From NCBI GenBank assembly GCA_022560215.1, contig JADFTO010000111.1, positions 1 to 8,698 of the forward strand: a stretch of 8,698 bases of DNA, read 5' to 3'. This document shows, in pieces, positions 1 through 6,583 of the stretch; position 1 is the stretch's first letter; each line of letters opens with the position of its first letter. The DNA is from Pseudomonadota bacterium (GTDB taxonomy: Bacteria; Pseudomonadota; Alphaproteobacteria; Rhodospirillales; 2-02-FULL-58-16). A model generated the notes under the pieces. That model was not told the DNA's origin. It was given only the letters and a program-made list of their open reading frames with translations, and made no database searches. The position numbers were made by a program, and so were the translations under genes.

Positions 1-441
1 CTGGCCAAGGGACGGCGGTTCCTGAAACCGCTCGATATGGGATGCGGGTCCGGCATTCTGGCGCTGGCCATGGCCAAGACCTGGCGGGTGCCGGTCATCA
101 CCAGCGACATCGACGACGAGGCGGTGCGGATAACCGGCCTGAACGCCGGGATCAACGGCGTCGGGCGGCTGGTGCGGACGGCCTGCGGGCCCGGCTACCG
201 GACCCGGGCAGTGGCCAGGGGCGGGCCTTATGATCTGATTGTCGCCAACATCCTCGCCCGCCCGATCCGCGAGATGGCAGGCGACCTGGCCCTTCACCTG
301 GAAAGGCGTGGCGTCGCCGTGGTGTCGGGATTTTTGGAACGAGACGGGGCCTCGGTGCTGGCCCGCCACCGGGCCTATGGACTGAAGCTGGCCCGCCGGA
401 TCACCATCGACAGTTGGCAGACCCTGGTCATCATCCGCTGA
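1..441 (+). CDS. prmA: Ribosomal protein L11 methyltransferase PrmA, C-terminal part (5' end outside window)
   Basis: The reading frame is open from base 1 and stops with TGA at 439-441, giving about 146 residues of a protein normally near 290-300, so the N-terminal substrate-binding half lies outside the window. PrmA is a cytoplasmic SAM-dependent enzyme that methylates ribosomal protein L11 (uL11). The visible part is the class I methyltransferase core. It starts with the SAM-binding loop DMGCGSG, followed by LALAMAK, and then an acidic strand (TSDID) where the ribose of SAM would bind. The PrmA-typical motif DLIVANILARP follows, then a C-terminal strand ending in WQTLVIIR. These features together are characteristic of PrmA rather than of other methyltransferases. 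The gene converges on the minus-strand block with 33 bases between stops. I see no clear terminator hairpin in that gap. Confidence 0.93.
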   Translation: MAKGRRFLKPLDMGCGSGILALAMAKTWRVPVITSDIDDEAVRITGLNAGINGVGRLVRTACGPGYRTRAVARGGPYDLIVANILARPIREMAGDLALHLERRGVAVVSGFLERDGASVLARHRAYGLKLARRITIDSWQTLVIIR

Positions 442-474
442 GCGCGAGAGGACCCGGGGCGGCCGGATAGCGCC

Positions 475-1467
475 CTAATTTTTACGAACGAACAGGAAGT
501 CGCCGCCGCCATGGCCGGCGTTCTTGACGTCGGAGTATAGAGGCGTCTGATCGGCGGCAACCATCACCGGGCGGCGCACCTTGTTGAACAACTGGGTGCC
601 GTCCAGGACAAATTCCCGGTTATCCCTGAGAGCGGCGATAAAGGCCTTGGCGAAGGGCGAATGGCCGCCGCCGCCCTTGTCCGCCACCGGCTCCATCCCG
701 CCACGAACAACCCCAAGGCCACTGTGACTCATAGCGTTCCGGTCTTCATAGCCACAGCTACCAAGATTACTTTGCCATATTGCCAGGCGATACCGCTTGA
801 GCTCGTTCCACCCCACGGTTCCGTCGGCGTTGCCGAAGGGCGTGGCGATCGCCGCAATCATCGAAAGGAGACGCTTTCCGCGACCTTGGCAAGAAGGCTG
901 GGGGGAAAGGGGATGGGCGTTGACGGCGGATCCATGGGGGGCGGCCCAGAACTCTGTCCCCCGTATGCCGATGGTGGCGACGGGGGTCCTGACGAGAAAG
1001 GCAATCCGGTTGATCCGCGCGATGATCCCGCTGACGATCTTGAAGGCTCCTGTGTGGAGGCGGAATTTGGCGACTCCCGAATCGCCCTGGTAGTCGTAGT
1101 CGTTGATGGCGAAGGTCGTCTTGTCCCCAAGGGTGAGGATCGTGTCGTCCTTGAGGCGCATCTCTATCCGTCCGCCGTCCCCCGTGCTGATCACGTCGCC
1201 GTCGAGCACGTCCATGTCGAGGGCGAGGGGATTCCTCACCCCGTCCCTGACGACGAAGGCGAGGCCCTTCAACCGGGAAACCTTGCCGGCAACTGTCCCT
1301 TCCACTGCGGACCACCCCGCCGGCGGCCACGCCAAAAGGAGAATGAGGACGATCGGACTCCAGCGCAAGGAAGACAGGGGCGAGAGTGCCACTCGGGACC
1401 GAGCCCCCGCCGAAAGCGATCGGACGCCGTGTCCGCCGTTCGGCGCCTGACGGGCGTCGTCGGTCAT
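475..1467 (-). pseudogene. Chimeric ORF: secreted FecR domain front joined to the tail of a caspase-like (C14) peptidase
   Basis: The ORF is 330 residues from ATG 1467, chosen because GAAGGG lies a few bases upstream. The frame extends back to 1557, but that start would overlap the preceding gene and carries no signal-like sequence. Residues about 37-54 form a hydrophobic membrane or signal segment. Residues 56-175 are a convincing FecR domain (GDVISTGDGGRIEMRLKDD, then TPVATIGIRGTEFW). The domain stops at TEFW, where relatives continue with a glycine-rich strand and a further beta section. Residues 176-205 are low-complexity. Residues 211-222 resemble an EF-hand loop (GNADGTVGWNE) lacking the first Asp. 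Residues 252-330 match the C-terminal end of caspase-family proteins (GGMEPVADKGGGGHSPFAKAF, KVRRPVMVAADQTP, YSDVKNAGHGGGDFLFV). The catalytic His and Cys regions are missing. I infer a deletion that fused two genes, so this is likely a pseudogene, but the frame is open and a product could be made. It is the last gene of the minus-strand run. Confidence 0.6.
874..909. repeat. Possible decayed REP-like palindrome at the FecR/caspase junction
   Basis: CTTTCC (874-879) pairs with GGAAAG (904-909), and inside it CCTT (884-887) pairs with AAGG (894-897). The G-rich run that follows resembles the short intergenic palindromes, rich in CCC-TCTCCC and GGGAGAGGG blocks, that are common in GC-rich proteobacteria. 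It lies inside the chimeric ORF exactly between the FecR part and the caspase remnant. Such repeats normally sit between genes, so this may be a former intergenic spacer now read as protein. The pairing is imperfect and the identification is tentative. Confidence 0.3.
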
Positions 1468-1531
1468 GATGCCCTTCGGGCCGCTCAGCCCGCCCGTCCG
1501 GATGGCGGGGCTCGTTTTGTCTTTCGAGTCG

Positions 1532-1999
1532 TCATTCCACCACCAGCACAATGACATCTCGCTCGTTGGGGTTGCCGGTGGTGTCCCTGATGGCCATGCG
1601 GATACGGTGATTGCCCGTCGGCAGATCGGCCTCCTCCACGTTCAGCCTCGTCCCCTCGACGTATTCCCGGAGCCTGTCGGTGATGTCGATGTCGAAAAAA
1701 CCGATCAACGTCACCTTGAGGGTCTCCATGGCCGGCGGCAGCCCGCTCCTGCCCGGCTCGAAGGAGACCTGGATCTTGACCGGAGAGCGCACGCGTTCAA
1801 GCGCCTTCGGATTGCTCACGACGATAAGCGGCCCCGGCCCCTCCACCGCGGCCACGGGTTCCCTGAAATCACCCTCGGGCATGCGGGCCCTGGCCGTTTC
1901 CTCTGGCGTTATAAGCCATTTGCCGCCCGCCGAAACCACGCCCGAGAAGGAGAAGACGAGAACGGCCGCGAGAAACGGCCACCGATGCCTTATTCCCAT
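1532..1999 (-). CDS. Small secreted protein of unknown function
   Basis: The protein is 155 residues from ATG 1999. The frame can be extended to a TTG at 2023 overlapping the previous stop, but ATG 1999 has AGGA about 8 bases upstream and puts the signal peptide at the N-terminus, so I prefer it. Residues 1-24 are a Sec signal peptide (RHRWPFLAAVLVFSFSG, then VVSAGG near the cleavage site). The mature part is mostly beta-like and reads as one immunoglobulin-like or similar sandwich: GPLIVVSNPKAL, SPVKIQVSFEP, then LKVTLIGFFDIDITDRL and a final LPTGNHRIRMAIRD strand pair. That last pattern, a preparation-for-binding type beta hairpin, is seen in extracytoplasmic adhesion or carrier domains, but I do not recognise a named family. 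It sits between the LPP20 lipoprotein and the FecR/caspase ORF in the same transcript direction, so a role in the same envelope complex is inferred. Confidence 0.75.
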   Translation of the reverse strand: MGIRHRWPFLAAVLVFSFSGVVSAGGKWLITPEETARARMPEGDFREPVAAVEGPGPLIVVSNPKALERVRSPVKIQVSFEPGRSGLPPAMETLKVTLIGFFDIDITDRLREYVEGTRLNVEEADLPTGNHRIRMAIRDTTGNPNERDVIVLVVE

Positions 2000-2019
2000 T
2001 TCACGAGTCCTGGTGCCCT

Positions 2020-2643
2020 TCAATTAGACTTACGAGCCCGCTTGATTTCGTCTTCCAGTTCCTGGAACGCCTTGGAGGCGCGCAGTCTCCCCTGGAGGAT
2101 TTTGCTCTTCTTCACTTGTTCGAGAAGAATGCGGTTTGCTTTTCCGACCGGATACTGGAGGAGCACATAGGCCCGATACTGTTTTCCCTGCGGCACCACC
2201 TTGGCTTCCACTTGGCTGTAGCCGGCGACGTTGACCTCGGTGATGAGGTTGGTGGTCACCCGTTCCACTTCCGTCACCACTTCGGTATCCTCGCCGCCTC
2301 CGATCTCGGTGACGAATTCCTTCATCTTGCTGCTGAGCAGGCCGTTGATCCGGTCGGCCAGGGTGCGTTTGGCGTTCAGGGTGCCCTTGTCCATGGCCAG
2401 TTGGAGGTCCGGCGAGGTGGCGGTGCCGGCGGCATAGACGCTGTGTTCGTCCGTGGGCAGATTCAGGAACCAGGACGGAAGCTCATCGACGGTCTCTTCG
2501 ACCGCGTCAACCTTGGCCTCTTCCTTTTCCTTCTGTTCCTGATAGACCGCCGCCGGCGTTCCCGGTTGCGCCGCGCAGCCGGCGATGAGAATGCCCGCTA
2601 GCAGAAAGGGCAATGGCCTGGTCAATGTGTCAAACTTGTACAT
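2020..2643 (-). CDS. LPP20-family lipoprotein
   Basis: The protein is 207 residues. The N-terminus is a lipoprotein signal peptide with lipobox LIAGC, so Cys23 would be lipidated. The residues after it are A and Q, with no Asp at +2, which favours sorting to the outer membrane by the Lol rule. Residues 33-52 are a charged, probably coiled linker. The LPP20 domain follows at about 54-165: it opens with LPSWFLNLP, continues VYAAGTATSPDLQLAMDKG and an alpha stretch with AKRTLADRI, and ends in the strands QVEAKVVPQG and QYRAYVLLQYP. Residues 168-207 are a basic helix. Named after the Helicobacter pylori lipoprotein, the family has no settled biochemical role, but it is often found with outer-membrane assembly and motility lipoproteins. 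The ATG at 2643 overlaps the end of the preceding gene by 14 bases and has an AGGAG site, so translation is probably coupled. Confidence 0.88.
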   Translation of the reverse strand: MYKFDTLTRPLPFLLAGILIAGCAAQPGTPAAVYQEQKEKEEAKVDAVEETVDELPSWFLNLPTDEHSVYAAGTATSPDLQLAMDKGTLNAKRTLADRINGLLSSKMKEFVTEIGGGEDTEVVTEVERVTTNLITEVNVAGYSQVEAKVVPQGKQYRAYVLLQYPVGKANRILLEQVKKSKILQGRLRASKAFQELEDEIKRARKSN

Positions 2644-4069
2644 CTTTTCCGTCTCCTTTGGTGAGTGCTTCCAATGCCTCCTCGAGGACCTTGATTTCTT
2701 CGTTCACGTCGATTCCCCGAGAGGCGAGGTCTTTCAAATCCGCGGTGGCTTTTTCCGCCTGGCCGTAATTGCCGGTCTTGAGATAGGCCAGTCCGGCACC
2801 ATAGAAATGCTCGGCGGCCCCCTCCAGTTCACCCTGGTTGAACAGAGTCACGCCCGTATTATAGAAGGCGAAACCGTTGGTCGGATCCCGGTCCAGCGAC
2901 ATCCTGTAGGCGGCCAGGGCCCGTTCGTCGTTCCCGCGCAGGGAATTGAGATAACCGAGGGCGTTGAAGTAATCGGCCCGGCTGTCGTCCAAGGCAACCG
3001 CCCGCACGATCGCTGAATCGGCGCCATCCAAATCGTCGAGCTTGATCAGAATCCGGGCTTTGAGGAAATGCAGGCCGTGATCGCCGTCGTTCAGGCTTAG
3101 AGATTTGTCGGCGTAACCGAGGGCGCCGGTGTAATCGCCCCGATCGACCAGGTAGCGGGCGTAGAGGGATGGGCCTGAGGGATCGTCGGGCGCAAGCTTG
3201 ATCAATGCCTCATGGAGCCGCCGCGTGCCCTTGTCGTCGAAGCGCCGCGCGTCGATGGCCTCGAGCAAGGCCGTCTTTTGGACATCCCGTGGTTTGCCGG
3301 CAAGGGAGGCGATCAATTCTTCGGCCGATTCGGGCTGCTTGGGAGTTTTGCGCTTGGCCACCAATCCCGGCGACAGGGGCTCATCGAGAACGGCGATAAG
3401 GTTGTCGGGAATGGTCTTGACCAGGCGGCGGGCCAGATCGTCGATCACCCGGAAGACTTGTTCCTCGTTCAGGTTTGAGGCCGCCTTGATGAACCCCATG
3501 GCGAGGCCGATGGGCGATAAGGGGATATCACCACCGTGACTTCTCGCCACATGTTGCCCTTCCCAGAGGAGCCGGCCGTCGGCGGCGCGGATCATCCTCA
3601 GCTCGGCGCCGACGGAGAGCCGGGAATAGACGCCGAGGTTGATGGAGCCGTATTCGGTGACCTCGCCTAAAACCAGGGTTGCGCAACCCAGTTTGTCACC
3701 GACGAGGGCAAAATCGTTCCTTTCCGTCTCCTCCATCTGGCCGAGGACGAAATCCACTCGGGGGATTTCCACGTCCCTTTTGCCCTGTGGGGACAGATGG
3801 GCGTAAAAGGCGCGGCGCACGGATTCTGTCTGATCGAGGGAGATGCCGTCAGCCGTCGACTCCCCCTCTTCCGGTGTCTCGAAGGGAAGGACGGCAACGC
3901 AGTCCGGCGGATCGGCGTTATAGTCCTCGTAGACGTGGAAGACGACCGTGGAGAAGGGATTGGCGAAATTGTTCCCGTCACCATCGGCCTTGTCGACATA
4001 AGTGGGTCCGGCGCAGCCCGCCAGGAAAGCACCAAGAGGGATGACGGCGATGCGAAGGGCCCGCATCAT
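2630..4069 (-). CDS. Lipoprotein with GNA1162/CsgG-like domain and C-terminal TPRs
   Basis: The protein is 479 residues with lipobox AFLAGC (Cys19). Residues about 45-230 have the layout of the GNA1162/DUF799 and CsgG/LpoB-like lipoprotein fold: a first strand DCVAVLPFETP, a helix with SVRRAFYAHL, IPRVDFVLGQ, LGCATLVLGEVTEYG, and LRMIRAADGRLLWEGQHV. Members of this superfamily act at the inner face of the outer membrane, as secretion-channel partners or activators of wall enzymes; which applies here is unknown. Residues about 240-290 are a helical linker. About 295-450 is a run of tetratricopeptide repeats, with units such as YARYLVDRGDYTGALGYAD, FNALGYLNSLRGNDERALAAY and FYNTGVTLFNQGELEGAAEHF. 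The start is ATGATG, with the stop of the preceding gene overlapping it by four bases, so the second ATG at 4066 is an equally possible start. The combination suggests a periplasmic scaffold that recruits partners through its TPRs. Confidence 0.85.
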   Translation of the reverse strand: MMRALRIAVIPLGAFLAGCAGPTYVDKADGDGNNFANPFSTVVFHVYEDYNADPPDCVAVLPFETPEEGESTADGISLDQTESVRRAFYAHLSPQGKRDVEIPRVDFVLGQMEETERNDFALVGDKLGCATLVLGEVTEYGSINLGVYSRLSVGAELRMIRAADGRLLWEGQHVARSHGGDIPLSPIGLAMGFIKAASNLNEEQVFRVIDDLARRLVKTIPDNLIAVLDEPLSPGLVAKRKTPKQPESAEELIASLAGKPRDVQKTALLEAIDARRFDDKGTRRLHEALIKLAPDDPSGPSLYARYLVDRGDYTGALGYADKSLSLNDGDHGLHFLKARILIKLDDLDGADSAIVRAVALDDSRADYFNALGYLNSLRGNDERALAAYRMSLDRDPTNGFAFYNTGVTLFNQGELEGAAEHFYGAGLAYLKTGNYGQAEKATADLKDLASRGIDVNEEIKVLEEALEALTKGDGKDVQV

Positions 4070-4881
4070 TCCGGTCTCACCACATTGTATAGCTTCCTCA
4101 CTTCCCGCCGGTCCTGGCGGGGTATTTCCAGCAGACGGCCCTTGAGTTCATCGAAGCTGTAAGTTTGCTTGAAAGTTATGGGTTTTCGGGTTCCGATCAC
4201 CATCAGATATTCGTCGGCCAGTTTCTTTTTCCCGTCCAGTCCTTCTGGAAAACCGATCCACATGCTGTACTTGGCGCTGCCTTTCCTGGTCGGTATGTTT
4301 TCCGGTCCCAGAAACCTGTTGGCCTTGTCGTACTCATTGGGGAAGATTCTCCATACTTGACGTTCCGACTTCTCGTAGGGCAACCACTGAAAGACACTGA
4401 TGAACATGGGCTGAGTGGGCTCGACGCTTATCACCAGGGGCTCTCCATGGCGGAAGGTAGTCCTGTTCAAGCGGACGGTCATGTCGAAACCTGGATCCGG
4501 ACCTTCCCCCGAGGGGCCTTCCACATCGGCCTCCAGGCTGATGGTGCATTTTGGGAATCCAGGTTTGCGGACAACGTTTCGTTTCTTGTTGCGAATGTCC
4601 TGAATGACGCCGTCCATCGTGCTCCAGGTCAGGCGGTTAAGATCGCAGTCGGCGGCGTCCTGATGTTCTTTACAGATAAGTTGCTCTTCACTGGAAAGGC
4701 GTTCCCCGGTGACCTTCCTTATGGCATCCTTGCGCGCCTTCTGAAGGGCCAATTCACAGGCTTCGTTCTCCGAAATATCGGGCCCGAAGATCCACTCTCC
4801 TTTGCCCTCGACCCATTCCGCGGAAGCGGAGCCGAAAACCATGAGAAGACCCAAAAGAAACGGTGCAAGGCGGAGTCTCAT
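4066..4881 (-). CDS. Secreted DUF4384 protein with FlgT-N-like N-terminal domain
   Basis: The protein is 271 residues. Residues 1-21 are a Sec signal peptide with probable cleavage after SASA. Residues 22-125 resemble the N-terminal domain of flagellar assembly protein FlgT and the related LPP20 type: EWVEGKGEWIFG, then ACELALQKARKDAIRKVTG, and a strand CTISLEADVEG. This part holds four cysteines (42, 70, 79, 112), which in the periplasm could form two disulfides. Residues about 133-235 fit DUF4384, a beta domain that in many bacteria is fused to or encoded beside caspase-like peptidases: VRLNRTTFRHGEPLVISVE, FISVFQWLPYE, then RIFPNEYDKANRF and IPTRKGSAKYSMWI. It begins ten bases after the stop of the protease gene with only a weak ribosome site (GAAG), so coupled translation is likely. 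No enzymatic residues are evident; a ligand- or partner-binding role is inferred. Confidence 0.8.
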   Translation of the reverse strand: MRLRLAPFLLGLLMVFGSASAEWVEGKGEWIFGPDISENEACELALQKARKDAIRKVTGERLSSEEQLICKEHQDAADCDLNRLTWSTMDGVIQDIRNKKRNVVRKPGFPKCTISLEADVEGPSGEGPDPGFDMTVRLNRTTFRHGEPLVISVEPTQPMFISVFQWLPYEKSERQVWRIFPNEYDKANRFLGPENIPTRKGSAKYSMWIGFPEGLDGKKKLADEYLMVIGTRKPITFKQTYSFDELKGRLLEIPRQDRREVRKLYNVVRPE

Positions 4882-4891
4882 CTTCGGATGA

Positions 4892-6433
4892 TCATTTCTT
4901 GGCCAGGACGGAAACGATGAGGACCACGCTCGGCAGCCTCACCTGATAGAGGTCCTCCAGGCTCATTTCCCGTCCGCCGGACGGTCGGTCGGGGGGAGCG
5001 GCCTTGTTCAACAGATCGAAGACCCGACTGATCTTGATGGCGATGTTCACGTCCTCGGGCAGGATTCCGGTTTTTTCGTAGAACTTGGTCGTCGCCAGCT
5101 TGGCCACCGCCACCCCGATGACGTTGCCAACGCGGTCGAACACCGGTCCGCCGCTGTTTCCCTGGTTCATTTTCGAGGTGATGAAGAACGTCCTTGGATT
5201 GTCCCCGAGACCCGAGGTCTTGCTGACGATTCCCTCGGTCAGGGACGGAACCGTGGTGCCGAGGACGGAAGCCATGGGGAATCCCATGACCACCGCCGTT
5301 CGCCCGGTTCGCGGATCGGACATGTTTTGATAGGAAATGCCGTAGCCCTCGGGGTACGGGGTGGTCAACTCCAGGATCGCCAGGTCGTCCTTCTCTCCGA
5401 CGGCGATGACCTTTGCCTTGCGGACTTCGCCGGTTCCGCTGCGCACGAATACGTCGATCGCCCCCTTGATCACGTGGCGGTTGGTGACCACGTGAGTGCC
5501 CGCCCCGATGATGAAGCCGCTCCCCTGGCTCAGGGCATGTCCCCGGGGAAGCTTGAAGGGCTGTGGGCGGTCAAGAATGATGGCCCTGGGCGTGGTCCTG
5601 GGCGTGGCCTTGGGTGTCGTTTGTGGCGGGGCCTGGGGTTGAGGGGTGGCGACCGGCTTGCGGCTGTACTCACCACGGGGATCGACGTCTTCGATCCAGG
5701 TCTTGATGGCGTCCGAGCGATAGGCGTTTCCCTTGAACTTGAAAGCCCGGGCGGCGGCGGCACGGTGGCGTAATCCTTCCGGCTTGCTTCCATGATTCCA
5801 GAGGATTTGGCCCAGCAGGTCGCCGACCTCGGCGGCGGATGGGTGCCGGCCGAGAAAACCCTTGAGCATTTTCGTGGCCGCCTTGGGCTCGCCACGGTCG
5901 GTGAGGAAAGCCGCATAGGCCGCGGCCACGATTTCGCTATCTGGCTGGTCTCGCAGGAGAGTGCCGAACCGCTGACGCGCTTTTTCCACCAGTCCGGTCC
6001 GGTCGTCCGCCTTGGCCAGCACGAGATGGGCGTCGATCAAGTCCGGGTTGGTCTTGAGTGTCGTCCGTGCGTGGGTGCGGGCCCGGGAGAGGCGCCCCAG
6101 GGCGAGGGTCGCCCGAGCCATGCCAAGATAGGCGTCGGCGTCGTCCATGGTGGAGAGTGCGACGCCCTCGAACATATCAAGGGCCTTGGCCGGCTTGCCG
6201 ATTCGCAAATAGATATTGCCGAGCAGAACATCGACCTTGGCCGCGATCTTGGGCGTACTGGCGTCGATGGACTTGAGCAGGCTCAGCGCCTCGCCCAGAT
6301 GCTCGATGGTGATGAGTTGTTCGGCCCGCTTGAGGGATTCGGTTGCTTCACCGGCCTTCGGGGCCGCCGCCGCGGCGCCCGAAATCCCCCACCACATCAA
6401 GACCGCAAAACAGATCCCGAGAGCTTTTTTCAT
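4892..6433 (-). CDS. Secreted TPR plus trypsin-like serine protease (S1C/HtrA-like)
   Basis: The protein is 513 residues. Residues 1-23 are a Sec signal peptide (AVLMWWGISGAAAAA). About 30-235 is a helical region of TPR units, e.g. LLGNIYLRIGKPAKALDMF, DAYLGMARATLALGRLSRAR and AAFLTDRGEPKAATKML. Residues 260-285 are a Pro/Thr-rich linker. The protease domain is at about 297-475 and keeps the whole triad: His320 in VVTNRHVI, Asp350 in KDDLAILEL and Ser427 in MNQGNSGGPVFD. There is no PDZ domain, unlike DegP or HtrA. Residues 488-510 (SLEDLYQVRLPSVVLIVSVL) look like the first strands of another such domain, cut short. ATG 6433 is preceded by AAGGGAGGGG, a strong ribosome site. It is the first gene of the run; peptide-bond cleavage in the periplasm is expected, with substrates unknown. 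The TPRs would hold the protease to its partners. Confidence 0.9.
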   Translation of the reverse strand: MKKALGICFAVLMWWGISGAAAAAPKAGEATESLKRAEQLITIEHLGEALSLLKSIDASTPKIAAKVDVLLGNIYLRIGKPAKALDMFEGVALSTMDDADAYLGMARATLALGRLSRARTHARTTLKTNPDLIDAHLVLAKADDRTGLVEKARQRFGTLLRDQPDSEIVAAAYAAFLTDRGEPKAATKMLKGFLGRHPSAAEVGDLLGQILWNHGSKPEGLRHRAAAARAFKFKGNAYRSDAIKTWIEDVDPRGEYSRKPVATPQPQAPPQTTPKATPRTTPRAIILDRPQPFKLPRGHALSQGSGFIIGAGTHVVTNRHVIKGAIDVFVRSGTGEVRKAKVIAVGEKDDLAILELTTPYPEGYGISYQNMSDPRTGRTAVVMGFPMASVLGTTVPSLTEGIVSKTSGLGDNPRTFFITSKMNQGNSGGPVFDRVGNVIGVAVAKLATTKFYEKTGILPEDVNIAIKISRVFDLLNKAAPPDRPSGGREMSLEDLYQVRLPSVVLIVSVLAKK

Positions 6434-6457
6434 TTGCCGCCCCTCCCTTGCGGGAAA

Positions 6458-6486
6458 AGTCTACATGAATTGCATTCCGCCCGCAA
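6458..6486 (-). promoter_or_regulatory. Candidate sigma70-type promoter for the six-gene operon
   Basis: On the minus strand TTGCGG (6481-6486) is followed after exactly 17 bases by TAGACT (6458-6463), giving 3/6 and 4/6 matches to the consensus boxes. Transcription would start near 6450, and the strong ribosome site AAGGGAGGG (6441-6449) lies just before ATG 6433. The match is moderate, but it is the best placed candidate in the only sizeable gap upstream of the operon (6434-6583). Confidence 0.35.
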
Positions 6487-6583
6487 AAATGGGTGCCCGT
6501 GATGGATCAAGGGGGAGAAGCAACCGAGGAAGACATCCTTGGCCGGAACCCGGCGGGCATGGGCCTTGGATTCCAATCGAAGG

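Noticed and set aside
661..1554. Long + strand open frame opposite the FecR/caspase ORF (297 codons)
   Set aside because: Its translation is Arg/Pro/Gly-rich low-complexity without any family motif, while the minus strand gives clear FecR and caspase sequence. It is a shadow frame of GC-rich DNA.
4165..4920. Long + strand open frame opposite the DUF4384 gene (251 codons)
   Set aside because: It has no recognisable motif, lacks a ribosome site, and lies fully opposite a gene with a signal peptide and domain matches.
5792..6502. Long + strand open frame opposite the TPR part of the protease gene
   Set aside because: The opposite strand carries a clear TPR region; this frame is its shadow.
6542..6554. 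GCCGG-aac-CCGGC hairpin downstream of the YihY gene as a terminator
   Set aside because: It is a perfect five-pair stem, but no T-run follows on the minus strand, so termination is not supported.
6566..6576. Perfect 11-base palindrome TTGGATTCCAA just after the YihY stop codon
   Set aside because: It is short, single and far from any promoter box; chance is the simplest reading.
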